DNA of 64,000 nucleotides from contig SCFE01000016.1 of assembly GCA_004352715.1 (NCBI GenBank), positions 2,630,402 to 2,694,401 on the forward strand. Reading direction: 5' to 3'. Positions 22,576 to 34,200 of the stretch are shown one piece after another. Origin of the DNA: Hofstenia miamia. Taxonomy: Eukaryota > Xenacoelomorpha > Acoela. Below the pieces are notes generated by a model. That model made no database searches. It was not told where the DNA came from and worked only from the letters and a program-made list of their open reading frames with translations. The position numbers and the translations under genes were made by a program. Numbering within the stretch: the stretch's first letter is position 1; each line of letters opens with the position of its first letter.

Positions 22576-24620
22576 ACTATAAACGTATCTATTGTTTGGC
22601 ATAATGAAGGCATTAATTGAGTTTTCAAACGACATGAACTAACAAAACTAGATCGTCTATGTATTGTTTTATCCCAAATTTCAAAAAGTTTATTAAACAT
22701 GACATGTGCAAATGCAAGTTTTGCCATCCTTTTTAACAACTGCAAAATGTTAGTACTAGCAATAGATTGATTGCCTTATGCTAAGTTCCATCACCTTTGC
22801 TAGTTCTATTTATGCTTTATTTCTTGCAGATTTGAATGTTCTGATAGAAAGTCAGCGTCTATAAACTACAGAAACAATGCGAAATATAATAATTTAGTTT
22901 CGTTTTTAGGAATTAAAATTAATTTATTTGTGCTTTGCAGTGCTGGATTAACCTAGTAGCAGATGTAACACATGGTACGGGCCCACGCTTCACAGAGGTC
23001 CGGCACCTGGTCAAAATTTTGACATTCTATTACAAAAAAGATTTTTTAAAAGAAGAAATGTGGTACGCATGAAAAAAAATGGCTAAAAAAATTTAAAAAT
23101 ATCTTGGCCTACTTAAATGTTCTCAACATGTAGATAACTAAATTAATTTCAATTGTTATCCTTACATCAAAGGCCCCGCACCTTATTAATCTGGCAATGA
23201 TGATTTGTGTGAATATAATTACGCTAATCCGATAAATTACCAGTTAATTGTAAACTTTATCAGAATACACAAGTTTTCTGAAAATATCATTAACGAAAAG
23301 ATTATATTGGTATGAATCAATAAGGAACAAATAACTAAGGTCAAATCAACAACCGAGGCAATAAATCAAATAACTAGTATAATTTTCCAAATATAAAGCA
23401 ATTGTGGAGAATATATTGTTTTTTTTTCAGTAGACCGTTATCTAGGAGAATTAAAGAGCTGTGACGACTTTTTGCATTTTTAATCATATTATATCCAAAC
23501 TAGAATTTGAAAGCACTTGAACACCCTGATAGAATTACATCTTATTGTTGTTAAGGATCTTTAATAATTTTAGTAAAAACATTAGAATAAAAGATATATT
23601 TCTCTCAACTTCAGCACCGTCAATTTACAAAATTTTCCTTCTAAATATGCATTATTAATTAAAAGATATTATTATGTAATTAAGCGTTAATTAGAAGTAG
23701 TTTGTGCTGACATGTAATCATTCCCAAAAATTTAAATATAATCGAAAGTATGCTTAAAATCAATGCAACCAAGTTTTTACAACAAAGATGATTTGGGATT
23801 CTTTGTGAACAGTACAGAATTATGTAAACAGATTGTTCCCATTGACGATTATATTTATTCTGTGCCAAGTCATGTTTGCAAGATGACAAGATGTAATGTC
23901 TAGCAGATGACTAGCGGTGGCTTAACTGCTTTTACGCATGGCCCCAAAAGTACAAAAATCTATTTGTTCACTTTTAGAGCAATTTGCCAGAATGTTTTTT
24001 TTAACTTACAGCAAGTCTCTTGGCGATAAAGCAAGTTCTTGCTCTTCACCAGGAAGTGGTTGGCTGCGACTCCCTTGAAAGCATTTTGCCTTTTCGTTGC
24101 TCAACTTGAATTCCGAATTTTGCTTTATTTTTGCTTGGGTTCCCCGTTATTAATGGTGACAAAGAATTTACCAAGTGCTGTAAACTTTTAGATTTGTGTG
24201 ATCACACACGATTGATGCTGAAAGAATTGTGATGATTGACTACTGGCCGTCCAGCCACTCTAGACTGGGCATGCTCTAGAAATTTTCGACAACCGGAAGC
24301 TGCCTAAGTACATGTAATCATGTTTAGCTACTCGTATATATTTTATAACTGTCTGTGAAATCCATCAAAGTATTCTGAAAGATGTGTTTCACGTCTTCTA
24401 CAGGAGGGCCTGAATGTGTCTTCTTCATATTTTTAACAATAATTATTAGCATTTTTACAGCGGGGGAGTGCAACACTTCTGTTGTCTAGTCAAGATCAAA
24501 AATCACTTAAAATTAATGGTATTGCTGAATGTCATACAGGATCAAATTCATTTTTACATGATGAAAGTGAAGCCATTTTTCCCACTTAAATATTGATTAT
24601 TCCACAATTGTTAAAATGAA
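22576..24620. other. Intergenic stretch
   Basis: Apart from the hAT MITE at 22938-23199 I see no gene, RNA or repeat. The short open frames are unsupported. Confidence 0.5.
22938..23199. mobile_element. hAT-type MITE, 262 bp
   Basis: The left end is CAGTGCTGGATTAAC and the right end complement is CATTGCCAGATTAAT, matching at about 12 of 15 positions. Flanks GTGCTTTG (22930-22937) and ATGATTTG (23200-23207) agree at 6 of 8. GGGCCC-rich subterminal words lie inside. It is an aged copy with no ORF. Confidence 0.6.
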
Positions 24621-24622
24621 GC

Positions 24623-25000
24623 GCTTAGGTAAGTATAATTCAAACAAATCTACTCCAAGAACTATTATTGTTAGTCTGTCTTCAATTTGGGATACCCGAA
24701 AAGTTCTTGCAAATTCTTTCAAATTGCAAACATTTTAAAAAAGATATTTATTAACAAAGTTTATTTTGGGAAAGAATGTGTGTTAGAAAAGAGCACGTTG
24801 AAAAATTTAAAATATTTAGAAAGGACAGAAATCCAACCTTTCATCTTAAGACAAAAGGTGGTGTCATGTTTTTAATACCTAAAATACTCAAACCTAAACG
24901 TAGGACAGATATAGCAAAAGATTCAACTTATGAAAGTCTTTCGGTTGAAATTCGAAACCCAGACAAAAATTTTAATAGTCAATAATTAAGTATCTCTTAT
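24623..25000 (+). pseudogene. LINE ORF1 end and start of APE endonuclease, fragmentary
   Basis: Translated pieces read TPRTIIVSLSSIWDTRKVLA and IFINKVYFGKECVLEKSTLK, like the C-terminal part of LINE ORF1/FP-domain proteins. After a frame change, KGGVMFLIPKILKPK and ESLSVEI resemble an early APE endonuclease segment. The pieces overlap in different frames and the linking region is missing, so the 5' half of this CR1/Jockey-like element is deleted and decayed. Confidence 0.55.
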
Positions 25001-25542
25001 TGTCCAAATAAAACTTATATAAATAATTTTTTCTTACAAATGGAAGATGAATTTTCTACTGCTCTGAGTTATAACACGAATATAATGGTAATGGGAGACT
25101 GGAATGTAAATCTTCTAAACAATAACGAAAAAAGTAAGCTTGGCAATTTTCTCAATACTTTCAATATTTCACTAATAAATAAAAAAATTCCTTCTAGAAT
25201 TTCTGCTAATAGTAAAACGCTTATTGACTATTTCATGATATCAGAAAATTCTTCGTCTTATAATTATTTNTATTGTCCAAATAAAACTTATATAAATAAC
25301 TTTTTCTTACAAATGGACGATGAATTTTCTACTGCTCTGAGTTAAAACACGAATATAATGGCAATGGGAGACTGGAATGTAAATCTTCTAAACAATAACG
25401 AAAAAAGTAAGCTTGGCAATTTTCTCAATACTTTCAATATTTCACTAATAAATAAAAAAATTCCTTCTAGAATTTCTGCTAATAGTAAAACGCTTATTGA
25501 CTATTTCATGATATCAGAAAATGCTTCGTCTTATAATTATTT
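24998..25542. repeat. 272-bp segment 24998-25269 repeated at 25271-25542
   Basis: The copies are joined by a single N at 25270 and differ at a few bases. This is a near-tandem duplication of the LINE endonuclease region: two allelic or related copies placed end to end by the assembler. Confidence 0.8.
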
Positions 25543-25672
25543 TTGTTTTGAATTTCCATACTCAGATCACTGCCTTATAGCTACTTATTCGAATATTCTA
25601 AAAGTTTGTAAACCCTCTAAATCTTGGATAAAAATACGAGAAAAATCAACAGAAAATGTCGAAAAACTTTGA
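25040..25672 (+). pseudogene. LINE APE endonuclease domain, duplicated and broken
   Basis: Both copies contain NIMVMGDWNVNLL or MAMGDWNVNLL (the GDxN motif), SLINKKIPSRIS and KTLIDYFMISEN. The right copy extends to FPYSDHCLI, the terminal SDH motif of apurinic-like endonucleases, and stops at 25670. In the left copy the frame crosses the N at 25270. The intact protein would nick target DNA for target-primed reverse transcription. Confidence 0.8.
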
Positions 25673-25729
25673 CAGTATTTAAAAATCGAAAACTGAAATT
25701 CCATATACTCATCATCAACACCTAATGAA

Positions 25730-26298
25730 ATGCTATCACACTTTACAAAAACTTTACTTTTCTATTTGGATATATGCTGCCCAGAAAAATATGTTCTTTC
25801 ATCCGATTATACTCAAAATAATGCTTCAAAGCCATGGATTGATTCTAAATTCATCGATTTAATCCAAATAAAGAAACAGAAATGGAAAAAATACTTGAAT
25901 TCCCAAACACTGGAAAATCATAATGCTTATAAATCTGCACGAAATTTATGTAATATTGCTATAAGGAAAGCAAGTAATAATTACCGGTATTCCCGTTTTC
26001 AGTATCAAAGTCTTTCTTCCCAAAAAAATAAGTGGGAATTTGTTAAAAATTTGCTAAATAGAAAAAACATGCGAACCGAAAAAATAGAAAGAATATACTA
26101 TAAGGATTACAAATAAGAAGGAAATCTGCAATGCTTTCAATGAAGTTTTCTTAAATTTAGGAAACTACAATGGTATGAATGTACCTTTTTGCCTTAATAA
26201 CCCCAAAGGAACTCCAACCTCTTTCTCTTTTCGTTTTGCAACAAAATATGAAATCATACAGTTGATTAAATGTTTAAAAAATAAATCCAGTGGACCCT
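25730..26298 (+). pseudogene. LINE ORF2 linker and start of RT, truncated
   Basis: It encodes MLSHFTKTLLFYLDICCPEK through IERIYYKD, then after a short deletion continues into GTPTSFSFRFATKYEII and LKNKSSGP, the entry to the RT domain. It ends at a single N (26299). It is the same family as 26517-28622 but differs at many bases, so it is a separate copy or allele. Confidence 0.75.
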
Positions 26299-26299
26299 N

Positions 26300-26516
26300 A
26301 AATACTTAAATTCCCAAACACTGGAAAATCATAATGCTTATAAATCTGCACGAAATTTATGTAATATTGCTATAAGGAAAGCAAGTAATAATTACCGGAC
26401 CCTCTAAATCTTGGATAAAAATACGAGAAAAATCAACAGAAAATGTCGAAAAACTTTGACAGTATTTAAAAATCGAAAACTGAAATTCCATATACTCATC
26501 ATCAACACCTAATGAA
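26300..26516 (+). repeat. Shuffled LINE pieces
   Basis: 26300-26398 repeats 25892-25986 (AAATCATAATGCTTATAAAT). The sequence then jumps to a copy of the end of the APE ORF (from about 25612). This mosaic reflects either misassembly of near-identical copies or local rearrangement. Confidence 0.7.
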
Positions 26517-28622
26517 ATGCTATCACACTTTACAAAAACTTTACTTTTCTATTTGGATATATGCTGCCCAGAAAAATATGTTCTTTCATCCGAAAATACC
26601 AAAAAAACTCAGAATAATGTTTCAAAACCATGGATTGATTCTAAATGCCTCGATTTAATCGAAATAAAGAAACAGAAATTGAAAAAATACTTAAATTCCC
26701 AAACACTGGAAAATCATAATGCTTATAAATCTGCACGAAATTTATGTAACATTGCTATAAGAAAAGCAAGTAATAATTATTCCCGTTTTCAGTATCAAAG
26801 TCTTTCTTCCCAAAAAAATAAATGGGAATTTGTTAACAATTTGCTAAATAGAAAAAACATGCGAACCGAAGAAATAGAAAGAATATACTATAAAGATAAA
26901 TCCATTACAAATAAGAAGGAAATCTGCAATGCTTTCAATGAAGTTTTCTTAAATTTAGGAAACTACAATGGTATGAATGTACCTTTTTGCCTTAATAACC
27001 CCAAAGGAACTCCAACCTCTTTCTCTTTTCGTTTTGCAACAAAATATGAAATCATACAGTTGATTAAATGTTTAAAAAATAAATCCAGTGGACCCTCTCT
27101 AATACCAACGTGGTTCCTAAAACTCTCAGGTGACTTAATAGCTGAACCAATATGCTACATTTTAAATAATTGTATAAAACACTCCTTTTTTCCAGATGAA
27201 TTAAAATTGGCAAATATAACACCATTATTTAAAAGAAATGATCCCGAAGATTGCGAAAATTATAGACCTATTTCGATCACTTCTCCAATCAGCAAAATTT
27301 TTGAACGAATTCTTTTTAATCAAATTAACGAGCATCTTTGTAAACAGGATCTCTACTCCAAAACACAATATGGTTTTCGTAAAGGTATTTCTACGAGCGA
27401 CGCTTTAATACAAGCTACAGAAAAATGGCGATCAACAATAAATGATAATGAATACTCAGCAATTGCTTGCTTAGACCTCTCGAAAGCTTTCGATTCCATA
27501 GACCGCAGTATCTTACTACAAAAAATTAAAATTCTAGGTTTTTCTAATGACAGCATAGGTCTTATCTCCAGTTACTTATACAATCGCATGCAAAGAGTTA
27601 AAATTAATGAATCTTTTTCAGATTGGGTATGCACTAAAAATGGGGTTCCTCAGGGTACAATTTTGGGTCCCTTATTATTTAATACATACATAAATGATTT
27701 GTCCGAGCAAGTAACATGTGACGTTATACAATATGCAGATGACACAATATTATTTCATTCTAATAAATTTCCCGAAAAAGCGGTTCAAACTCTCGAAACA
27801 AACTGTGCTTCTCTTGCTAAATATTTTGCCTCTATAAAACTAAGAGTAAATCCACTAAAAACTCAATTCTGTATTGTTAAATCAAAAACTAAATCTACTG
27901 ATACTTCAAAATACAAACTTAATTTCAACGGCATTCAAATAAAACAGGTTGAGTCTTTTAAGTACCTCGGAATAATTTTTGACATACATCTAAATTTTGA
28001 AGAGCAACTAAATCATGTTATTAGAAAAATGGCCATATCGATTAAAGCAATTAACGTAATTTCTCAAAAACTTCCAACTAAAGCAAAAATTCAATTAATA
28101 TATGCTCTAATATTAAGTCATTTTAACTATGCCAATACACTCTACACAGATATAAACCAACAATTTCTCAGGAAATTCCAAGTGCAACTAAATTGGGCTA
28201 TCAAAGTAGCAGTAAATAATCATAGCTTTAATAAGAATAATGAATATAGAAAAATTTCAAAATTATTTCTACATCCGCAATTTTACATCTATATAAATGT
28301 CTTAACGACGTTCTTCAAAATAGTTAACAATACTTTCCCATACTACAAAAATGACTTTCTTGCTGCAAAATTAGTCAATAAACAAAATAAAAGAACACAC
28401 ATAATTCAACCTATTAGGTATAAGAAGCGAATAATGAAAAATTGATTTCTAAACACAGCTATAAATATGTGGAATGAATTACCAAAATATATTAAACAAA
28501 TAAGTAGATTAAAAAACTTTAAAATGCATATTAAAAAATATTTTTGCACTTATAATATAAAAAAACTGAAATGGCGAGGTTATAAATTTTATAATCCTGA
28601 TTACTCTATTAATAGAAACTAG
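26517..28622 (+). mobile_element. CR1/Jockey-like LINE ORF2: linker and complete reverse transcriptase, one in-frame stop
   Basis: It is open for 642 codons to TGA at 28443-28445, then the same frame continues 58 codons to TAG at 28620-28622. RT motifs are RPISITSPISKIFE (about 250-263), LDLSKAFDSID with catalytic Asp (about 320), NGVPQGTILGPLLF (about 375-388), QYADDTILF (about 405-413) and FKYLGIIFD. After the TGA the frame gives FLNTAINMWNELPKYIK, the normal C-terminus of such proteins, and a related copy on the other strand has FINTAIYNWSNLPKEMK without a stop. The TGA is thus a nonsense mutation and not the true end. The RT core looks intact, so this is the youngest copy in the window. 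Confidence 0.9.
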
Positions 28623-28769
28623 CAATCGTCATAGCCCAAATTAACCACTTTTTATTTGTAAATATTCGTTGTTTTCTTTTTTTTGTTTAATTTTGTATTA
28701 CTTTCTTGACGCTTTCAGAATTTGTTATCAGTATTTCTGTTCATTGTTAAAACAATTTCTGAAAATAGA

Positions 28770-28791
28770 TTTTTCTTCTTCTTCTTCTTCT
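28770..28791. repeat. (TTC)n microsatellite
   Basis: A short TTC run after the LINE 3' region. Confidence 0.85.
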
Positions 28792-28799
28792 TGTTCTTT

Positions 28800-29105
28800 G
28801 GAAGAGAGAATTGAATTTACTGAAGTTGTCAAGAAATGGGCGATGCCTATTCTGAGAATGAGTTGGATATAGATGGCATGGAGTACTAAACTGGAAAAGA
28901 TGAAAAGACGTTTTAGAGAAAATGTAGGTCCAGAGTAAAGTAACAACTCGTCTTCACAAATGGCGTCGTCGAAAATGCACACCGCTTTAATACCTAACGA
29001 CCACTTACCACACCTGCTCTTCACCGCCAACATCAAACATATGCTAAAGTTCTTTCTACGCCGCCACCGCTATCACCCGCTGAGGTTCAAAGAATCTGAA
29101 ACTTT
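28800..29105 (+). other. Short insert within LINE 3' region, possible ORF1 fragment
   Basis: It includes MGDAYSENELDIDGMEY followed by a stop, and later CTATCACCCGCTGAGGTTCA, which resembles the complement of 35940-35975 beside the SGNH ORF1. It may be an ORF1 piece displaced into the 3' region. Evidence is thin. Confidence 0.3.
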
Positions 29106-29156
29106 TTAAGACTATTTTAATGACGGCAATTTGTGTTATTATTAACAATTGGGTTG

Positions 29157-30046
29157 TGGCGAATTTTTCACTTTTTGGCCGTAACCTATAATAGTTCCCC
29201 CTAGGAATTTCTCATAGTTATTATTTGCCTTAATTCTAAAAATAATATTACATTATTAAATAAAGAGCTCAGAATTAAAGGCAGGTGTAGCATTTATCAA
29301 CCGGTTAATCTATTTCGTATAATAAATAAAAAATTGACAAAACAATATTTCCTCTTTTTAAATAAGTTAGTAATAATGGCCGAAATCCAATATAAAGTAA
29401 TTCATCCATAGCCTGTAAGAATTGTTCCTTTTTGTAATGGATGTTGATTTGTAGATTCCTTATTTTTTTGTAATTTATGACGCTATTCTTATAAATTATC
29501 AGTTATTGAATTGTAAACATTTATCTGAATATAGAATCTCTTATCTTATCTTATTGTATGANTTAATAAGAATAATGAATATAGAAAAATTTCAAAATTA
29601 TTTCTACATCCGCAATTTTACATCTATATAAATGTCTTAATNTGGCGAATTTTTCACTTTTTGGCCGTAACCTATAATAGTTCCCCCTAGGAATTTCTCA
29701 TAGTTATTATTTGCCTTAATTCTAAAAATAATATTACATTATTAAATAAAGAGCTCAGAATTAAAGGCAGGTGTAGCATTTATCAACCGGTTAATCTATT
29801 TCGTATAATAAATAAAAAATTGACAAAACAATATTTCCTCTTTTTAAATAAGTTAGTAATAATGGCCGAAATCCAATATAAAGTAATTCATCCATAGCCT
29901 GTAAGAATTGTTCCTTTTTGTAATGGATGTTGATTTGTAGATTCCTTAGTTTTTTGTAATTTATGACGCTATTCTTATAAATTATCAGTTATTGAATTGT
30001 AAACATTTATCTGAATATAGAATCTCTTATCTTATCTTATTGTATG
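29157..30046 (+). repeat. LINE 3' UTR with TTATC tail, present twice
   Basis: 29157-29560 and 29643-30046 are almost identical and both end AATCTCTTATCTTATCTTAT. Between them, 29563-29641 is a piece of the RT C-terminus bounded by single N at 29562 and 29642. The TTATC pentamer tail is the element's 3' terminus, as confirmed by the opposite-strand copies at 30723 and 31859. Confidence 0.8.
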
Positions 30047-30221
30047 ACTAGTACAATGGGGCAAACTGCAAGCACAGATTGCAACAGGTTATAAAAAATT
30101 GATTTTAAATATTGATGTCTTACATAAACTACAATTCGCCTCACTCTCCGGACTGTAACATATGTTACATGAACATTATCTTATATTGTCTAATTTTATG
30201 TTGTTAATGTGATTTCGATAA

Positions 30222-30722
30222 AAAAACGAAATTGAAAATTTACATTGCAAGTAATATAGAAGTTTGTGTTGGAATTCAGCCGGATGGCTACTATAAACAA
30301 AGTAACAGTTCAAGTGATATAGTGGAACGGTTGTGCAGTGGAATTTATGGATCTGGTAGAAATATAACTATGAAAAACTGGTTCAATAGCTATGATTTAG
30401 CTGAAAAATGCTTAGGCACAGAAGCCGGAATTGTAAAGAAAACACAAGTTTATTTGAATTTGGAGAAAACTGCACGTTAGTCTTTATATTCTTAAGAAGA
30501 AACAAGTTTTAATCCTTTCTACTTTCAACAATGATGATAAAACTGATGAGGATACTGGAACGGCGTGTAAACCAGAAATTGTAACATTCTATAATATATA
30601 GCGGAATGAGGAGAGGAAACTGTTGATCAAATGTGTTCCCTTGACAATTGTGCTAGAAATACAAGAAGATGGCCAATTTTAATATTTTATCGATTATTTA
30701 ATATTTCAAGTATGAATGAATT
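30222..30722 (+). pseudogene. piggyBac-type transposase fragment
   Basis: The frame at 30232-30480 contains YGSGRNITMKNWFNSYDLAE, the conserved piggyBac DDE-core block (GxGRNVTMDNWFTS-x-LA). Beyond the TAG, other frames give LSTFNN...KPEIVTFYN and then TVDQMCSLDNCARNTRRWP with FYRLFN, the following conserved blocks. The order is correct but frames shift and stops occur, so it is a pseudogene lacking its N-terminal half. It is cut on the right by the tail of a minus-strand LINE at 30723. Confidence 0.8.
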
Positions 30723-31858
30723 TAAGATAAGATAAGATAATCTATATTCATTTAAATTTTTTACAATATTTAACTGATATTTCAAATGAATAGCGTAAGT
30801 TCAATAAAAAATAAATAACAAAAAATAAAAAAAACACTGGCTACGGATAGTTTACAAATGTCGATTTTTTTGTACAGACGTTATTATAGAATTTAAATCC
30901 TATCCATGATCTACCTGATATAAACTTTTGTTTGGCAATTAATGATTTTAATTCTTTCTTGAATTTTTTAGGTTGTCTATTATTTTCATTTCTTTTGGCA
31001 AGTTACTCCAGTTATAAATTGCAGTATTAATAAAAGTTTTACTCACGATATTTTTATTAAATTTAACAGGTGAATCGTTTTTTGATAGTTTATTTTGCTT
31101 CAGACAGTCTGTTGAAAATGAGAATGATATCTCGTTGTAGGGTGGAATTTTGTTTATGAATTTGAAGAAATAAATAATAATATTGTAAATAATTAACTCT
31201 TGTGGAAAAAGAATATATTTAGAAATATATTCTTTTGTTTTAGAAGAGTTGTTATTACAAACATTTAATGCCCATTTTAGTTGAACTCGAAGCTTTTTTA
31301 TCATTAGGCTGTGTACATTAGTATATAAGATATTAGCATAGTTTAAATTAATCATAACGAATGAATGAAACATTTTAATTACTGCAATTGGGGGTAACTG
31401 TTGGAAAACATGTGATATTTTTCTAATACCTATAGCCATTTTTCTAATAATAGTATTAATTTGTGACGTGAAATTAAGCTTTGAATCTAATGTTACTCCT
31501 AGATATTTAAGCTTATTAACAGGTATAACAGATGTATTATTGAAATTAATTGAATGGTCAGAGATGTCCGTTTTTTTCTAAAAGGTTGCAACATGCAAAA
31601 TTCAGTTTTTTTCGCGTTAATACGCAATCCATGCATGCTAAATAGTTCTAAATTTTATACAATTTCTAAGGATTTATTTCCACAGTAAGCAGATGTATCA
31701 TCGGCGTATTGTGTTATTTCGCAGTCAGTAATTTCCTTCATGTCATTGACATAAATATTAAAAAGCAGGGGACCTAGTAGGGTTCCTTGAGGTACACCAT
31801 TATTGGCAGACAACCAATTTGAAAAAGTATCATTTAATTTAACACGCTGAAATCTATT
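30723..31858 (-). pseudogene. CR1/Jockey-like LINE 3' half, minus strand
   Basis: Its tail is (AAGAT)n at 30723-30741, then a short 3' UTR. ORF pieces at 31439-30948 (GIRKISHVFQQLPPIAVIK, NLNYANILYTNVHSL, FINTAIYNWSNLPKEMK) and 31858-31655 (RFQRVKLNDTFSNWLSANNG, VPQGTLLGPLLFN, QYADDTSAY) follow. It is related to but diverged from the copy at 26517. The YADD motif is kept, and frames are broken between 31440 and 31655. It inserted into the piggyBac remnant. Confidence 0.8.
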
Positions 31859-31985
31859 AAGATAAGATAAGATAAGATATTCTTTATTCAGATAAATATT
31901 AACAATTATAAACTGGTAATTTATCTGAATAGCGTCGTCCAATATACATACAAACACATACAATAGGATAAGGCTCTATATACAA
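31859..31985 (-). mobile_element. Nested LINE 3' end with (TTATC)n tail
   Basis: The + strand reads AAGATAAGATAAGATAAGAT followed by a 3'-UTR-like stretch (TTCAGATAAATATTAAC). This is a second LINE terminus lying inside the RT of the preceding copy. RT resumes at 31986 but lacks the part between RPISIT and the SYLYNR region, so a deletion accompanied the event or the join is artificial. Confidence 0.6.
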
Positions 31986-32335
31986 CAATAGTTTGTTTAT
32001 TTAAATAAAGTGGAATTTGTTCGTGTAATAGTCTTTCAAATATTTTACTGATTGGTGATGTAATAGATATAGGTCGATAGTTTTTGGGACACTTTGGGTC
32101 ATATTTTTTGTAAATTGGAGTAACATGAGCCTATTTCAAGAAATCGAGAAAAATATTCCATTTTATGCATTCATTAAAGATATAATTTAAAGGTTCGGCA
32201 ATATATTTTGCATTGTTTTTTAGTATCCATATTGGAATTTTCGAAGGGCTGCTTGACTTGTTTGATTTTAGTTTCTTGATTGCCTTAACTACTTCAAAAC
32301 AAATCGAAAACCAAATTCAAGAGTGTCCCCATTAG
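31986..32335 (-). pseudogene. LINE RT 5' part, minus strand, frame-shifted
   Basis: On the minus strand it reads YRPISITSPISKIFERLL and HEQIPLYLNKQ with upstream RT entry sequence in other frames. It is part of the copy whose 3' half lies at 30723-31858. Confidence 0.65.
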
Positions 32336-32478
32336 GATTTATTTCATGGAATTTTATTTGAGGACCTTCATAAATGTTTGATTTAAAATATTTTTAGTTT
32401 CAAAATCGGTGACGTATTGATTTCATACAGGGTCTACAATTTAGTATTACTCATAGGCTAATTCATTTATGCGGTTTT

Positions 32479-32780
32479 TACCTCCGCCAAGGAGGTTATG
32501 TTTTTGGTAGGGTTTGTTTGTTTATTTGTCTGTTTGTCTGTTAGCAACTTTACGGAAAAAGTTATAGATGGATTGACCTCAAATTTTCACCAGAGGTGCT
32601 TCTACGCCCAAGGAGGAATCCATTAAATTTTGGTGCTGATCCGGATTGCCTTCTGGATGCAGGATTTTTTTAAACGATTCTTTATCACTGTGAGATAGAG
32701 CAAATTCTGGAATTTTTGCATGTAAATCCATTCAAAAAGTCAGATCCGTTCACAAACAAATACACAAAAGAGTCTCAATG
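32479..32780 (+). repeat. Hairpin-headed dispersed repeat (CCTCC-GCCAA-GGAGG)
   Basis: A perfect 5-bp hairpin CCTCCGCCAAGGAGG at 32481-32495 is followed by GGTAGGGTTTGTTTG and TGTCTGTTTGTCTGTTAGC, then GGAAAAAGTTATAGATGG. From memory, very similar sequence is dispersed in many aquatic invertebrate genomes and is often mis-annotated as short proteins. I cannot verify this here. The right part also has GAGGTGCTTCTACGCCC. The end is unknown because a gap follows at 32825. Confidence 0.5.
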
Positions 32781-32824
32781 TGTGTTATGATTTCACAACC
32801 ATTTTTAGGTGAAAGACACAATAT

Positions 32825-33824
32825 NNNNNNNNNNNNNNNNNNNNNNNNNNNNNNNNNNNNNNNNNNNNNNNNNNNNNNNNNNNNNNNNNNNNNNNNNNNN
32901 NNNNNNNNNNNNNNNNNNNNNNNNNNNNNNNNNNNNNNNNNNNNNNNNNNNNNNNNNNNNNNNNNNNNNNNNNNNNNNNNNNNNNNNNNNNNNNNNNNNN
33001 NNNNNNNNNNNNNNNNNNNNNNNNNNNNNNNNNNNNNNNNNNNNNNNNNNNNNNNNNNNNNNNNNNNNNNNNNNNNNNNNNNNNNNNNNNNNNNNNNNNN
33101 NNNNNNNNNNNNNNNNNNNNNNNNNNNNNNNNNNNNNNNNNNNNNNNNNNNNNNNNNNNNNNNNNNNNNNNNNNNNNNNNNNNNNNNNNNNNNNNNNNNN
33201 NNNNNNNNNNNNNNNNNNNNNNNNNNNNNNNNNNNNNNNNNNNNNNNNNNNNNNNNNNNNNNNNNNNNNNNNNNNNNNNNNNNNNNNNNNNNNNNNNNNN
33301 NNNNNNNNNNNNNNNNNNNNNNNNNNNNNNNNNNNNNNNNNNNNNNNNNNNNNNNNNNNNNNNNNNNNNNNNNNNNNNNNNNNNNNNNNNNNNNNNNNNN
33401 NNNNNNNNNNNNNNNNNNNNNNNNNNNNNNNNNNNNNNNNNNNNNNNNNNNNNNNNNNNNNNNNNNNNNNNNNNNNNNNNNNNNNNNNNNNNNNNNNNNN
33501 NNNNNNNNNNNNNNNNNNNNNNNNNNNNNNNNNNNNNNNNNNNNNNNNNNNNNNNNNNNNNNNNNNNNNNNNNNNNNNNNNNNNNNNNNNNNNNNNNNNN
33601 NNNNNNNNNNNNNNNNNNNNNNNNNNNNNNNNNNNNNNNNNNNNNNNNNNNNNNNNNNNNNNNNNNNNNNNNNNNNNNNNNNNNNNNNNNNNNNNNNNNN
33701 NNNNNNNNNNNNNNNNNNNNNNNNNNNNNNNNNNNNNNNNNNNNNNNNNNNNNNNNNNNNNNNNNNNNNNNNNNNNNNNNNNNNNNNNNNNNNNNNNNNN
33801 NNNNNNNNNNNNNNNNNNNNNNNN
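32825..33824. other. Assembly gap, exactly 1000 N
   Basis: The length of exactly 1000 marks a gap of unknown size. Confidence 0.99.
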
Positions 33825-33863
33825 GATAAATTTTAACACATGTTAAAATATACGTCTATACAA

Positions 33864-34200
33864 ATGTTGGCTTTTACATCTATGAATTATTTTCCTTAAT
33901 GCAGAGTGTTGCATGTATAAACATTGTTAAAACAAACATGGCTTAAGAACTTTATCACTTAGAGTTGTTGTGTAATGTGTGCTTTTACAATTTATACACA
34001 ATTTCCAAAGGAATTGTTGTTTTCCACCTCTTGCATATTTGTTTTGATCAATATTAACACACTTGGAAACACGCTCTAATGCAAATAACACATCATTTTT
34101 CGTTTGAAATATTTGGGTTTTGGATCTATGAATTGTTTTCCTTAAAACATGGCTTTGCATGTTTTAACATTGTTACAAGAAACATGCCCTAAGTGAAATT
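33864..34200. repeat. Two diverged direct repeats about 245 bp apart
   Basis: 33878-33950 (ATCTATGAATTATTTTCCTT... CATTGTTAAAACAAACATGG) resembles 34123-34190 (ATCTATGAATTGTTTTCCTT... CATTGTTACAAGAAACATG). The spacer includes a 77-codon minus-strand frame ending at 33927 that I do not recognise. Confidence 0.5.

Noticed and set aside
28728-29036. 102-codon minus frame with poly-Glu near the C-terminus
   Set aside because: The acidic run is the (TTC)n microsatellite read backwards. The rest matches nothing and overlaps LINE-derived sequence.
32778-33846. Long open frames across 32825-33824
   Set aside because: They consist almost wholly of N. The same applies to frames spanning the gaps at 34932, 40790, 42670 and 54620.
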